Shown here piece after piece: positions 27,125-35,250 of a DNA stretch of 64,000 bases. Below the pieces are notes generated by a model. That model saw nothing but the letters and a program-made list of their open reading frames with translations, was not told where the DNA came from and did no database searches. The DNA is from Lihuaxuella thermophila (GTDB taxonomy: Bacteria > Bacillota > Bacilli > Thermoactinomycetales > Thermoactinomycetaceae): positions 62,001 to 126,000 of the forward strand of contig NZ_FOCQ01000011.1 in the NCBI RefSeq assembly GCF_900110165.1. Reading direction: 5' to 3'. A program made the translations under genes and the position numbers. Position 1 is the stretch's first letter. Each line of letters begins with the position of its first letter.

Positions 27125-27706
27125 CTACGGTTTGGTCAATGAAACGATTTTTCTGTTTTTATAAAAATAGTCCAATCCGGATATGACCGTAATCAACACC
27201 GCCAGCCAGGTAGCTATATATGCGAAGGGAAAAGGGATCGTTGAAAAAGGAACGTTGTTTAACATCAGGGAAACAATCGCGATGATTTGGATGATGGTCT
27301 TCAATTTCCCGAGCGGGCTGGCTGCAATCACATATCCTTCCGCCGCCGCGATCAATCGAAGTCCTGTTACGGCAAATTCCCGACTGATGATCACGATGGC
27401 GATCCAGGCATCGAGCCGTTGCAGTTCGACCAGCGAAACCAGTGCAGCTGTAATCAACAATTTATCTGCTAAGGGGTCCAAAAATTTCCCCAGGTTTGTC
27501 ACGATTTTATTCTTACGCGCAATATAACCATCCAGGCCATCGGTCACCGCCGCCAAGATGAAGACAACAGTGGCGATTAATTCGTTCACATTCAACTTGA
27601 CTTTTCCCACTTCAATATAGCCGATATCAAATTGTACCAATAAAAAAATCATCACAACTGGTACAAGGAAAATGCGGGCCAGCGTAATTTTGTTGGCCAA
27701 GTTCAC
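27125..27706 (-). CDS. pgsA: CDP-diacylglycerol-glycerol-3-phosphate 3-phosphatidyltransferase
   Basis: A 193-residue membrane enzyme making phosphatidylglycerol phosphate. The CDP-alcohol phosphotransferase motif (DGLDGYIARKNK...GKFLDPLADK) is complete, within about five membrane helices. The frame starts upstream with a TTG, but the GGGAGG site would then lie inside the gene; I choose the GTG at 27706, 9 bases after it, giving MNLANKITLARI. It follows directly a small hypothetical gene. Confidence 0.95.
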   Translation of the reverse strand: MNLANKITLARIFLVPVVMIFLLVQFDIGYIEVGKVKLNVNELIATVVFILAAVTDGLDGYIARKNKIVTNLGKFLDPLADKLLITAALVSLVELQRLDAWIAIVIISREFAVTGLRLIAAAEGYVIAASPLGKLKTIIQIIAIVSLMLNNVPFSTIPFPFAYIATWLAVLITVISGLDYFYKNRKIVSLTKP

Positions 27707-27707
27707 C

Positions 27708-27893
27708 TCAACCAACCTCCCTGGCAAAGTAAAAATGGAGTCTATGGTGGTCTATTCCCCATATTTCATGTTCTCCCCACAAATGCGTTCGTCTTTTGCT
27801 TACACGGACTCCGCGAATCCGTGCAAACATTGGAATGTCCCATTTTAGCCGCAAGTTTTCTTTTTCAGCATGCCTGATTTTTTCATTTGCCAC
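27708..27893 (-). CDS. Small basic hypothetical protein upstream of pgsA
   Basis: A 61-residue open frame starting with a GTG at 27893 that has GGAGAG 6-8 bases upstream, and ending with a TGA one base before the pgsA start. The protein (MANEKIRHAEKENLRLKW ... HEIWGIDHHRLHFYFAREVG) is basic and shows no motif I recognise. A longer version starting at TTG 27929 has a poorer context. Position, ribosome binding site and a strong promoter upstream (27940-27969) favour a real gene in the pgsA-cinA operon; no family known to me. Confidence 0.5.
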   Translation of the reverse strand: MANEKIRHAEKENLRLKWDIPMFARIRGVRVSKRRTHLWGEHEIWGIDHHRLHFYFAREVG

Positions 27894-27939
27894 ATTGCTC
27901 TCTCCAGATCCGAAACGTCGATCATCCAATCCTTTCGTA

Positions 27940-27969
27940 AGTATAAACCAAGCGGAACGGGCATGTCAA
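27940..27969 (-). promoter_or_regulatory. Sigma-A promoter of the pgsA-cinA operon
   Basis: On the minus strand TTGACA (27969-27964), 18 bases, TATACT (27945-27940). Its TTG continues directly from the T tract of the preceding terminator. Confidence 0.75.
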
Positions 27970-28000
27970 AAAGAGCAGGGTTGAATTGCCCTGCTCTTTT
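27968..28000 (-). terminator. Intrinsic terminator after the fourth RodZ-like gene
   Basis: Eleven-base stem AAAGAGCAGGG/CCCTGCTCTTT and a short T tract that runs into the next -35. Confidence 0.8.
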
Positions 28001-28001
28001 C

Positions 28002-28817
28002 TCAGTCTGTTAACTTTAATTGATATATATGAACCTCTTTTTGTTCCGCGGTATCGATCTTTACTCCATTGACGAACAGATTGACATAATTGGGGTGATC
28101 GACACGAAGGGAAATCCATTTTTCATGAGTAAAGGTTTCTGTTTTCCCTGGGGTCAATTTTTTCTCGGCCAGTATTTTTCCGGTCGGTCCGTCAGCACGG
28201 ACGCGGATTTCGGTCGGTTTCACGGCTGTCAGTTTTAGCTCCACGCGGTCGGCGTTCTTTATCCCGTACACATCTCCGTACTTATAAGTTTCGGAGGGTT
28301 GAAGCAAACTGACCGTCGGCCTGGATTGTATTTGGGGAGCGGGAGATGGCGAACTCGCAGGCGGCTTGGATTCCACCGTCTGGGCGGCCGGTTCTTCCTG
28401 ATCCAGAAACAGCCAGGTGATGAAAGTAACAAGGAGCAGACAGACGATTCCTCCTCCCCAGACCAGCCACTTTTTTGGGGGCAGCGGGATGCGAAATTGC
28501 CGTTGCGACCGATTTTGCGCATGCCTCTCCCTTCGGCTTAAAGCAATGGGTGAAACATTTTCCTGTGGTGTTTTTTCTACGGGGTTACGAAAATTTCTAT
28601 ACTCATGCAAAACAGGGTTGGGATCTACCCCCAGATAATTGGCATAAGTTCGTATAAATTCCTGAGCAAACATAAGATCCGGCAAAGCAGAAAAATCACC
28701 TTTTTCAATTGCTTCCAAATACTGGGGTTGGATATTCATTTCCCCGGCAATTTCTTCAATACTCAAATTTCTGCTTTGCCGCGCTTTTTTCAACTGATCC
28801 GCAGCAGAATTGGACAT
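28002..28817 (-). CDS. RodZ/YmfM-like protein, copy 4 (most canonical)
   Basis: A 271-residue membrane protein. HTH domain at about 6-75 (LKKARQSRNLSIEEIAGEMNI), basic stretch, one membrane helix (about 116-137), Pro/Ser-rich linker, and a C-terminal RodZ-type DUF4115 domain (VELKLTAVKPTEIRVRADG, VNLFVNGVKID). RodZ links MreB filaments to the cell-wall elongation machinery. It starts at ATG 28817, 12 bases after AGGAGG; upstream frame lacks a site. Size and location before pgsA match B. subtilis YmfM, so this copy is the likely orthologue. Confidence 0.88.
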   Translation of the reverse strand: MSNSAADQLKKARQSRNLSIEEIAGEMNIQPQYLEAIEKGDFSALPDLMFAQEFIRTYANYLGVDPNPVLHEYRNFRNPVEKTPQENVSPIALSRRERHAQNRSQRQFRIPLPPKKWLVWGGGIVCLLLVTFITWLFLDQEEPAAQTVESKPPASSPSPAPQIQSRPTVSLLQPSETYKYGDVYGIKNADRVELKLTAVKPTEIRVRADGPTGKILAEKKLTPGKTETFTHEKWISLRVDHPNYVNLFVNGVKIDTAEQKEVHIYQLKLTD

Positions 28818-28868
28818 GTAAATCTGGTACCTCCTGTTGCATGATAAGGCAAAACATTCAACTCTTAC

Positions 28869-28898
28869 AGTATAGCCTAGAAACAAAAGTACAGTCAA
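28869..28898 (-). promoter_or_regulatory. Sigma-A promoter of RodZ-like copy 4
   Basis: On the minus strand TTGACT (28898-28893), 18 bases, TATACT (28874-28869). The -35 overlaps the T tract of the preceding terminator. Confidence 0.7.
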
Positions 28899-28927
28899 AA
28901 AGCAAGCAAGCCCGATTGAGGGCTTGC
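28896..28927 (-). terminator. Intrinsic terminator after RodZ-like copy 3
   Basis: Stem GCAAGCCC/GGGCTTGC followed by TTGCTTTTTG on the minus strand, overlapping the next promoter. Confidence 0.75.
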
Positions 28928-30337
28928 TCAGTCCGTCTTTTTAATATGGATCCAATTAGCTGTATTGACCGCTTGGCCGTTGACCGAAACGATGACGTTT
29001 TGTGGTTTGCCTAATAAAATATATACTTCTGGCGAGTTGTCAAATTGATAAGTGTAAGTCCAGGTGTAACCTTTTGTAACCGTCCGGTCTTCAATGTAAT
29101 CTTTTTGATCCTGTAAATTCATGTTGTCTCTGATCTGCACCCAGGATCCTCCGCCGGTTCCTTTGATGGCAATTTTAATTTGGTCCGCTCCGCTCAGATG
29201 ATAATGATTGATTTTTTGAGCTTGTTCCACCAGCTTTAAGGTACCTGTGGGTTGTCCACCTGCGGGCTGCTCCGGTTGACCTTGACTGGTTTTTGGAGAT
29301 TCGTCCGCCGGTGTCGAAGCCTTTGGCGGATTGCCCGCGTTTTTTTCATCATCGCCGAGGAAGTTCATGGCCCCCCACACGAGTGGAACCAGAACGGCAA
29401 CCCCTGCGACGGTCATCCATACATAGCGCAGTTTTGCAGATTTGGTTTTTCCCGATTTGTTTGCTGCTTTCCGCCCCTTGACGGCTTTCCGGCTCAATGT
29501 TTGGACACGGGAAACCCCTTCCGGAACAAAGCCTTTATCCTCATCCGCACTCTCGAAAGATGCACGGCTGGGTACCACAGGGGGAATCGATCCGGAAAGG
29601 TCCTTTCTCACCCTGGACATCCTTGATAATGAGTCCTGATTGACAGAAGGGATCGGGGGACTCACTTTTTGTGACTCTCTCGACCGGCGGGAAAGCCCCC
29701 CGGTTCCCGGCTCGCGCACGGTCTCATGCTGCGGGTGAACCGTGGGTTCAGGATGAGGACGAACCGGCCCTGAAGGAGGCGCATCCTCAGCCAGAGACGG
29801 ACGAGGAGGATTGGTCCGCATGAGATTGCCTGCCCGTTGATACCCTAAATTCCGGCGCGCCAATTCTTTATCTTTTCTGGATAAATCATCGGCTGGTTCG
29901 TTGGAAGACTTGGCGATCGTCAAAGCTGTATTTAAGCTTGTCCTGTTTCTCGGGGCATTGGGGAAGGTTTGAGTTTGGGATACAGTTTTCTGCGGTCCCG
30001 TTACCACCGGATTCCTTCCCGTCTTTTGCAAGGGCAATCTTTTTGTCTGCTCTAAATCTTTTTCATCGATTGCTTTATGTACTCCGGTTAACCCACGCTC
30101 AGCCTGCTCTGCTTTCCGGTATTGCCTCAATATGTGATGTGGTTCCACTTTTACGCAATTGGCATAAGAGCGCAAATAGGTTCTGACATAAAACGGACTT
30201 GGCAGTTTATGGAATTCACCGTTTTCGATTGCGACCAAAAACGATTTTTGAATTTTCGTTTTTTCCTGTAATTGATCTAGGGAAAGTCCAATCGACTCAC
30301 GGGCTTGTCGAAGATAGGATCCAATTTCGACAAACAC
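28928..30337 (-). CDS. RodZ-like HTH membrane protein, copy 3
   Basis: A 469-residue protein, the largest of the four. HTH domain near 5-72 (GSYLRQARESIGLSLDQLQEKTKI, YVRTYLRSYAN), a long low-complexity linker rich in Arg, Ser and Pro (about 80-300), one membrane helix (about 303-325) and an extracellular C-terminal domain with a VSVNGQAVNTANWI block like that of the other copies. I choose the GTG at 30337, which has GGAGGTGA upstream; an earlier TTG would place that site inside the gene. It has its own promoter and terminator. Role inferred from RodZ: cell shape or envelope; the long linker is unusual. Confidence 0.8.
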   Translation of the reverse strand: MFVEIGSYLRQARESIGLSLDQLQEKTKIQKSFLVAIENGEFHKLPSPFYVRTYLRSYANCVKVEPHHILRQYRKAEQAERGLTGVHKAIDEKDLEQTKRLPLQKTGRNPVVTGPQKTVSQTQTFPNAPRNRTSLNTALTIAKSSNEPADDLSRKDKELARRNLGYQRAGNLMRTNPPRPSLAEDAPPSGPVRPHPEPTVHPQHETVREPGTGGLSRRSRESQKVSPPIPSVNQDSLSRMSRVRKDLSGSIPPVVPSRASFESADEDKGFVPEGVSRVQTLSRKAVKGRKAANKSGKTKSAKLRYVWMTVAGVAVLVPLVWGAMNFLGDDEKNAGNPPKASTPADESPKTSQGQPEQPAGGQPTGTLKLVEQAQKINHYHLSGADQIKIAIKGTGGGSWVQIRDNMNLQDQKDYIEDRTVTKGYTWTYTYQFDNSPEVYILLGKPQNVIVSVNGQAVNTANWIHIKKTD

Positions 30338-30713
30338 CCCGGTCACCTCCTGCAAGGCTGTTCAAATCCCGCTGAAAAAGCCGGTAAAGCGGGAACGATC
30401 TCCAACCTGATCATTTCTGTATTTCTTTTCTGTATTTCTTTCCTCGCCCAAATCGGGATTATTTTCGTGATCACCCTTGTCTGAGGTTATCATAAAGTGG
30501 CATGCACGGTCCATCAAATGATCAAATTGTCCGATTCCAAAAAAATTCCAATTAGAATGTCAGGATAGCAAGCATCCCTACCCTGATGACATGCTGAAGG
30601 CAAGCCTTGATTTCCGGCTTCCCGCATGTTGTGTACTGCTCATCCCCACGTCGGATCACAATGTAACTACATCAAATTTGATACAAGCATACCATGTGTA
30701 GCTCCAATATGTC
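30338..30713 (-). other. Intergenic region upstream of RodZ-like copy 3
   Basis: About 375 bases with the promoter at 30489-30517 and a short direct repeat (TTTCTGTATTTCTT-like, near 30414-30442). No gene or RNA family recognised in the remainder. Confidence 0.45.
30489..30517 (-). promoter_or_regulatory. Sigma-A promoter of RodZ-like copy 3
   Basis: On the minus strand TTGATG (30517-30512), 17 bases, TATGAT (30494-30489). Confidence 0.6.
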
Positions 30714-30740
30714 AAAAAAAGCTCTCTTCTGGTGAGAGCT
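30714..30740 (-). terminator. Intrinsic terminator after RodZ-like copy 2
   Basis: Stem AAGCTCTC/GAGAGCTT and seven T on the minus strand. Confidence 0.85.
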
Positions 30741-31993
30741 TATCGGACAAAGGAGATATTAATCACTTTTTCGTTGGTATAAATGTCGGTAACAATCGGT
30801 TTGCCGTTGACGGTGACCTCTACCTGATTTGGTTGCGACAATGTAAGCCAAATCCCTGTGGTAAAGGATTTGGTAAACTCCTTTGAAGGGGTCACCTCAT
30901 CCTTTACCAAAGGATCTGCCACCTCTTGATCGCGAATTTCAAAACCGCTCGATCCGCCATTGCGCGAAACGATTTTCAGTTCCAGCTTTTCCGCATTGTA
31001 TAATTCATAGCGGTCGGCATCTTTTTGCGAAGAGAACAACATGGTGAGAATCGGCTTTCCGGCCGGTTTGGAAGTGCCCTCTTTAGTTTCCTGCTGGGCA
31101 ACGGAAGGATTTTGGCCCGGTTGACCGGAAGCGGTTGTCATCCTGTAATACATGAAATAACCGGTAGCGATAATTAACAGTACGGCACCTGCAACCAGCA
31201 TCCAGGTATACAATCTGCCAAAGGTAAATCCGGATTTTTTCTGATCATTTTCTTCCGTCGATTCAGATTGGTGAGGCCCTGACCGGGTTAAGTGGCGCCG
31301 GCTTGGCAAAGATGAATAACGTCCCTCTTTGCCCGAGAGCTCCCCCGCATCAAAACCGATTCCCAATTCCTCCGGATCCGGAACATCCGGAGGCATAATC
31401 GGTTTGCGAAAAGTCTCTTCTCCCTGTACATTTGCCGAACGGTATGAAACACGTCGCGATTCAGGAAGAGACCCTTCCGGGTAGCCCGCCTGATCCCTCG
31501 ATGTACGAATAGACCGCTTGGTCAGCGAGGTTGAATAGGCTCCCGAATCAACTTGCGGTTGATGAAGGTCAGCCTCTTCTCTTCCCTGTGCAGAGCGGTA
31601 ACGGGTACGCGACCACCCTCGATGCGTCTCAGTATGCTGCCCGTACGAGTCATCCGGTCCGGGAGACATCCGCTCTGTCGGCGACGGCAACGAGAGCTCA
31701 CGGCGCCCCCCTCGGTCAACCGATCGAAAAGAGCTTGTCTGCTCAAGAGATGATGAAGGACGAGCAGGCGGACGGTAATATTTTAAAATGTTTTGCGGGT
31801 TTTCTCCTACCGCGTTCGCATACGACCGCAGGTAGGAACGGACGTAAACGGGACTTGGCAACAGTTCGAATTGACCATTCTCCAAAGCCATCAAATATTT
31901 CCGATGAATACGGGTACGCGCTTCAAGTTCTTCCAGCGAAATTCCCTTCGATTCACGGGCATGTTTTAAGCGCTTGCCAATATCGACTGACAA
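30740..31993 (-). CDS. RodZ-like HTH membrane protein, copy 2
   Basis: A 417-residue protein. HTH domain near 5-72 (GKRLKHARESKGISLEELEARTRI, YVRSYLRSYANAVG), a long Arg/Ser-rich linker (about 75-255), one membrane helix (about 262-283) and an extracellular C-terminal domain ending in VEVTVNGKPIVTDIYTN. The start is TTG at 31993 with GGAGGGG upstream. It follows copy 1 by 32 bases and ends in a terminator. The same architecture as RodZ/YmfM but a longer, divergent linker. Confidence 0.82.
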   Translation of the reverse strand: MSVDIGKRLKHARESKGISLEELEARTRIHRKYLMALENGQFELLPSPVYVRSYLRSYANAVGENPQNILKYYRPPARPSSSLEQTSSFRSVDRGGRRELSLPSPTERMSPGPDDSYGQHTETHRGWSRTRYRSAQGREEADLHQPQVDSGAYSTSLTKRSIRTSRDQAGYPEGSLPESRRVSYRSANVQGEETFRKPIMPPDVPDPEELGIGFDAGELSGKEGRYSSLPSRRHLTRSGPHQSESTEENDQKKSGFTFGRLYTWMLVAGAVLLIIATGYFMYYRMTTASGQPGQNPSVAQQETKEGTSKPAGKPILTMLFSSQKDADRYELYNAEKLELKIVSRNGGSSGFEIRDQEVADPLVKDEVTPSKEFTKSFTTGIWLTLSQPNQVEVTVNGKPIVTDIYTNEKVINISFVR

Positions 31994-32025
31994 AAAAACC
32001 CCTCCTACAACTCACCATACAGCTG

Positions 32026-33090
32026 TCATTTCTTAAGTTGAACACGGTAGCTTTTTTCGGTATCCTGCGCCTCCGTGCTAATTTGCTGACCATTGACCGA
32101 TATATCCACATTGGAAGGCACAGACAGACGGAACCAAATGTGATCCTTGCCAGCCGTATCCAATTTCAATACTTGTCCGGTCCGCAAAGTCAGCTCTTTA
32201 AAGGGGTCATTCGGAGTGGGAGCATAAAAAAGCCTGGACTCCCCTTCCTTTACTTTCAACACTACTTCCAGTTTATCAACATTGCTGATCGTGTACAATT
32301 GACCATCATATTCTCTTTCGGGGGTTTCCCCTTGTTCCAAAATCGGAGTTTTTTGACCGTCGGCATTTACGGATGTATCGATCTCGGAAATTTGCTGCGG
32401 TTCGCTTTCCGAAGTCTGGTTGGTTTCGTTTCCAAAAGCGAAATAATAAACTCCGCCGGCAAGGATCAACGCGCCGACAGCGGCAGCAATGGCAGGGAAT
32501 TTTTTGCCCTTTCTGCCCAGCCTCTTTGCTTCTTCATTGGCCAGACCCTGTTTGGCTTCCAACGCGACGCGGCGCGGGGATAATGTCTGAGCGCTAAGGT
32601 CCGGCTTCGGCAAGTTGGGAAACGGATTGGATACCGGTACGTGTTTTTGCGTATGCGCAGCAACCGGAGTTTGCCGTCCGGTCGATTCCAGCTCAGATGC
32701 AGACACTCGCCGCCCGCGGACAGCATTTCGGCTCTGCGCGGGCAAATAATGTTGACCGGTTTGTTCTGTCCGTTCAGGAAGCATCAACCGCTGTCCGGCA
32801 GTATCATACCGGCGACCGGCTGTGAAAGCAGACCTGTGCTCGCTCATCGGGGCTGCGGTCCGGGTGAGTTTTTCGTAAAGGTCCAGCAAGGGTTGAACTT
32901 CCAATCCCAGACATTTCGCATACGTTCTCAGAAAAGCCCGGGCATAGAAAGGGCTCGGAAGCCTGTCGAATTGATCATTTTCCAATGCGTACAAATATTC
33001 AGTATGAATATTTGTGATTCGATTCATTTCCTCAAGACTGTACCCCAATTGTTCTCTGGCTTGTCTTAAATAAATGCCCACACCCGCCAT
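32026..33090 (-). CDS. RodZ-like HTH membrane protein, copy 1
   Basis: A 354-residue protein. HTH domain near 4-72 (GIYLRQAREQLGYSLEEMNRIT, YARAFLRTYAKCLG), a basic linker, one membrane helix (about 199-219) and a C-terminal domain ending VDISVNGQQISTEAQD. AGGAGG precedes the ATG. It is the first of the four in transcription order, following ymfK by about 30 bases. The repeated pattern LPSPFYxRxxLRxYA in copies 1-3 shows these are more alike to each other than to copy 4, so I infer successive duplication. Confidence 0.82.
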   Translation of the reverse strand: MAGVGIYLRQAREQLGYSLEEMNRITNIHTEYLYALENDQFDRLPSPFYARAFLRTYAKCLGLEVQPLLDLYEKLTRTAAPMSEHRSAFTAGRRYDTAGQRLMLPERTEQTGQHYLPAQSRNAVRGRRVSASELESTGRQTPVAAHTQKHVPVSNPFPNLPKPDLSAQTLSPRRVALEAKQGLANEEAKRLGRKGKKFPAIAAAVGALILAGGVYYFAFGNETNQTSESEPQQISEIDTSVNADGQKTPILEQGETPEREYDGQLYTISNVDKLEVVLKVKEGESRLFYAPTPNDPFKELTLRTGQVLKLDTAGKDHIWFRLSVPSNVDISVNGQQISTEAQDTEKSYRVQLKK

Positions 33091-33121
33091 GCAACTACCT
33101 CCTCAAAAACATAAGTAACCA

Positions 33122-33886
33122 TTAAAAGCTTTCAAATCCGGGTTCCAACACGTCATATGTAATGACTTCATCCGGATGATTTCTGAGTTCGATGATGTAA
33201 TGGAAGTCATCCAGGGTAAACTCCGTTTCGCGCACAAATACATCAGGATGTTCAATCACTTTGGTAGCATCCATCCGCATGATCTCCCTCACCAACAGAT
33301 CGTGCCGCTCCGTTGATCGCATGGTGGACACGATCCCGTCGATGATATAAACGTTCTGGCTGGACATTTCGTCATGAGCCAACTGGCTTCGCACCGTTTG
33401 CCTGAGCAGGGTGGATGAGACGAACGTCCATCGCTTGTTTGCGCAGACACTGGATGCGACAATCGATTCCGTCTTGCCAACCCGCGGCATGCCCCTTACA
33501 CCGATCAGCTGATGTCCGTCTTTTTTGAACAATTCCGCCATAAAATCGACCAACAAACCAAGTTCGTCACGGGTGAAGCGGTACGTACGTTTATCTTCTA
33601 GACAACGGTCCAAATACCTTCCATGTCGGACTGCCATGCGATCCACAAGTTTGGGAGCGCGCAAAGCCGTGATCGTAATATTATCGACCCGCGACAAAAT
33701 ATGTTTGAGGGCCTCAATCTTTTCTTCATCTTCCGTCCGCAGAAGCATGCCCCGTCTGTTATTTTCCACACCATTTATTGTTAAAATATTAATGGAAAGC
33801 ATCCCCAATAATGAAGCAATATCTCCTAATAATCCAGGGCGGTTTTTATGAATCTGATATTCTAAATACCATTCCTGGCTATCCAT
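33122..33886 (-). CDS. ymfK: YmfK-like protein (DUF3388)
   Basis: A 254-residue protein. The N-terminal 70 residues look like an ACT domain (LEYQIHKNRPGLLGDIASLLGMLSINILTING). Later there is a P-loop-like GVRGMPRVGKTESIVAS. The rest lacks motifs known to me. This is the DUF3388/YmfK family, of unknown function, adjacent to ymfJ and RodZ-like genes as in B. subtilis. A terminator separates it from ymfJ, and an extended -10 (TGCTATACT) is seen at about 33951-33959, so it may have its own promoter. Confidence 0.85.
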   Translation of the reverse strand: MDSQEWYLEYQIHKNRPGLLGDIASLLGMLSINILTINGVENNRRGMLLRTEDEEKIEALKHILSRVDNITITALRAPKLVDRMAVRHGRYLDRCLEDKRTYRFTRDELGLLVDFMAELFKKDGHQLIGVRGMPRVGKTESIVASSVCANKRWTFVSSTLLRQTVRSQLAHDEMSSQNVYIIDGIVSTMRSTERHDLLVREIMRMDATKVIEHPDVFVRETEFTLDDFHYIIELRNHPDEVITYDVLEPGFESF

Positions 33887-33950
33887 GGAAACACACCCTT
33901 TTCAATCCATCCGGCTGCATGAGTCGACACTCATCTTTAATATGTTTTTA

Positions 33951-33959
33951 AGTATAGCA
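33951..33959 (-). promoter_or_regulatory. Extended -10 upstream of ymfK
   Basis: TGCTATACT on the minus strand, with only a poor -35. About 65 bases upstream of the ymfK start. Confidence 0.4.
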
Positions 33960-34028
33960 TATGATGAAAGACTTGGGAAACCACTTTTAACAAAGAAATC
34001 CTTATGTAAAAGAAATTCATGCCTCAAC

Positions 34029-34066
34029 GAAATAAAACGCCCGACTTTTTTGGGGCGTTTTATTTC
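34029..34066 (-). terminator. Intrinsic terminator after ymfJ
   Basis: Stem GAAATAAAACGCCC/GGGCGTTTTATTTC, very strong, just past the ymfJ stop. Confidence 0.8.
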
Positions 34067-34082
34067 TAGCAGATGTTTAGGC

Positions 34083-34337
34083 TCATTTTTTTCCGTCACT
34101 GACCATTTTTACCATTAAACTAGCAAGCATCCGTTGTTCTTCTTCACTTGCTGCATCCCATAAATCTTTTAACAGGCGCTCTTGGGCATTTTGCGGATCA
34201 ATATCATTGGCTAAGTAGTCTCCAAGCTGATAGGCCAAATCGGTGATGTTTTCGTTATTCATCCCCATGCCTTGCGCTTGGCTGACACGAGCGGATAAAA
34301 ATTCTTTCCACTCCTGGAAATTATCGAGTACGGACAT
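34083..34337 (-). CDS. ymfJ: YmfJ-like protein (DUF3243)
   Basis: An 84-residue helical protein (MSVLDNFQEWKEFLSARV, LAYQLGDYLANDIDPQN, EEQRMLASLMVKMV) of the DUF3243 family, of unknown function, found between ymfI and ymfK in Bacillales. The ATG at 34337 follows AAAGGAGGG; an upstream start in the frame has no site. Confidence 0.9.
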   Translation of the reverse strand: MSVLDNFQEWKEFLSARVSQAQGMGMNNENITDLAYQLGDYLANDIDPQNAQERLLKDLWDAASEEEQRMLASLMVKMVSDGKK

Positions 34338-34427
34338 CGATTTCCCTCCTTTAACTGTCAATCAAAACATCTAAGAGTAATATGAGTCGAATCCCCCCAG
34401 ATTATGCGTCCGTTTTTCCAGCCGCAT

Positions 34428-35177
34428 TCATGTATACCAACCGCCATTTACGCGCAACACCTGACCGGTAACATAGGAAGACTCCGGCAAACAAAGATAA
34501 CGGACGATGGAAGCGACATCTTTCGGATCACCCAGGCGTCCCGCGGGTATTTCCTCTGCCAGTGCCTGTTGTTCACTTGTATTCAATTGATCTTTTAACA
34601 TCGGAGTCAGAATGGCTCCCGGGGCAACGGCGTTCACCGTGATCCCGGATGGGGCCAATTCTTTCGCCAATGCTTTGACCATGCTGATTTGTGCCCCTTT
34701 GGCCGCAGAATAGATCACCTCACCCGCTCCTCCGGTTTCCCCCCAAATCGAGGAGAGCAAAATAATTCGTCCGTCTTTTTTCCGGATCATGGAAGGCAAA
34801 ACGGACTGTATGAGGTAATATGCCCCGCGGACATGAACATTCATCACCTCGTCAAACACCTCGTCGGTCACATCTTGGAACAGAGAAAAATGCGAGTTCC
34901 CGGATGCATGAATCAGGAGCGTGGGAAGTCCCAGGCGGTATCGGATTTGTTCGAAAGCCGCCGATACGGACTCTCTGGATGTAACATCCACATATACCGC
35001 TTCAGCCTTTACATGAAAAGCACGGCATTTTTCCGCCACTTGGAGAGCGGCTTCCTTCTTCTTCAAATAACCGACGGCTACATCAGCACCCGCCTCGGCC
35101 AGGCTTAAGGCAATAGCGGAACCGATCCCCCCGCTCGCTCCTGTGATCCATGCGACCTGTCCTGATAAAGAATACAT
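34428..35177 (-). CDS. ymfI: SDR family oxidoreductase YmfI, EF-P 5-aminopentanone reductase
   Basis: A 249-residue short-chain dehydrogenase with TGASGGIGSAIA near the N-terminus, NNAG-like HASG, and catalytic Ser/Tyr/Lys (SSIWGE..., IYSAAKGA). In B. subtilis YmfI reduces the 5-aminopentanone on EF-P Lys32 to 5-aminopentanol, so it acts in translation elongation. Assignment rests on synteny with ymfH/ymfF and sequence; another 3-oxoacyl reductase is the alternative. ATG at 35177 follows GGAGGGG. Confidence 0.82.
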   Translation of the reverse strand: MYSLSGQVAWITGASGGIGSAIALSLAEAGADVAVGYLKKKEAALQVAEKCRAFHVKAEAVYVDVTSRESVSAAFEQIRYRLGLPTLLIHASGNSHFSLFQDVTDEVFDEVMNVHVRGAYYLIQSVLPSMIRKKDGRIILLSSIWGETGGAGEVIYSAAKGAQISMVKALAKELAPSGITVNAVAPGAILTPMLKDQLNTSEQQALAEEIPAGRLGDPKDVASIVRYLCLPESSYVTGQVLRVNGGWYT

Positions 35178-35192
35178 CGGCATCCCCTCCAT

Positions 35193-35224
35193 AAAAAAGC
35201 GTGTCCTGTATTGCCAGGACACAC
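35193..35224 (-). terminator. Intrinsic terminator between ymfH and ymfI
   Basis: Stem GTGTCCTG/CAGGACAC followed by GCTTTTTTATGG, the T run adjoining the ymfI ribosome binding site. It may reduce ymfI expression relative to ymfFH. Confidence 0.75.
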
Positions 35225-35250
35225 TTTCCATGTTCACTGTTTATTTACTC

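Noticed and set aside
27894-27929. Longer N-terminus of the small gene before pgsA, and a 26-codon frame starting MIDVSDLERAM
   Set aside because: The GTG at 27893 has a better ribosome binding site; the short alternative frame ends early and resembles nothing known.
31531-32583. Plus-strand open frame (about 350 codons) across two RodZ-like genes
   Set aside because: It is antisense to two genes with clear domains and arises from their low-complexity linkers.
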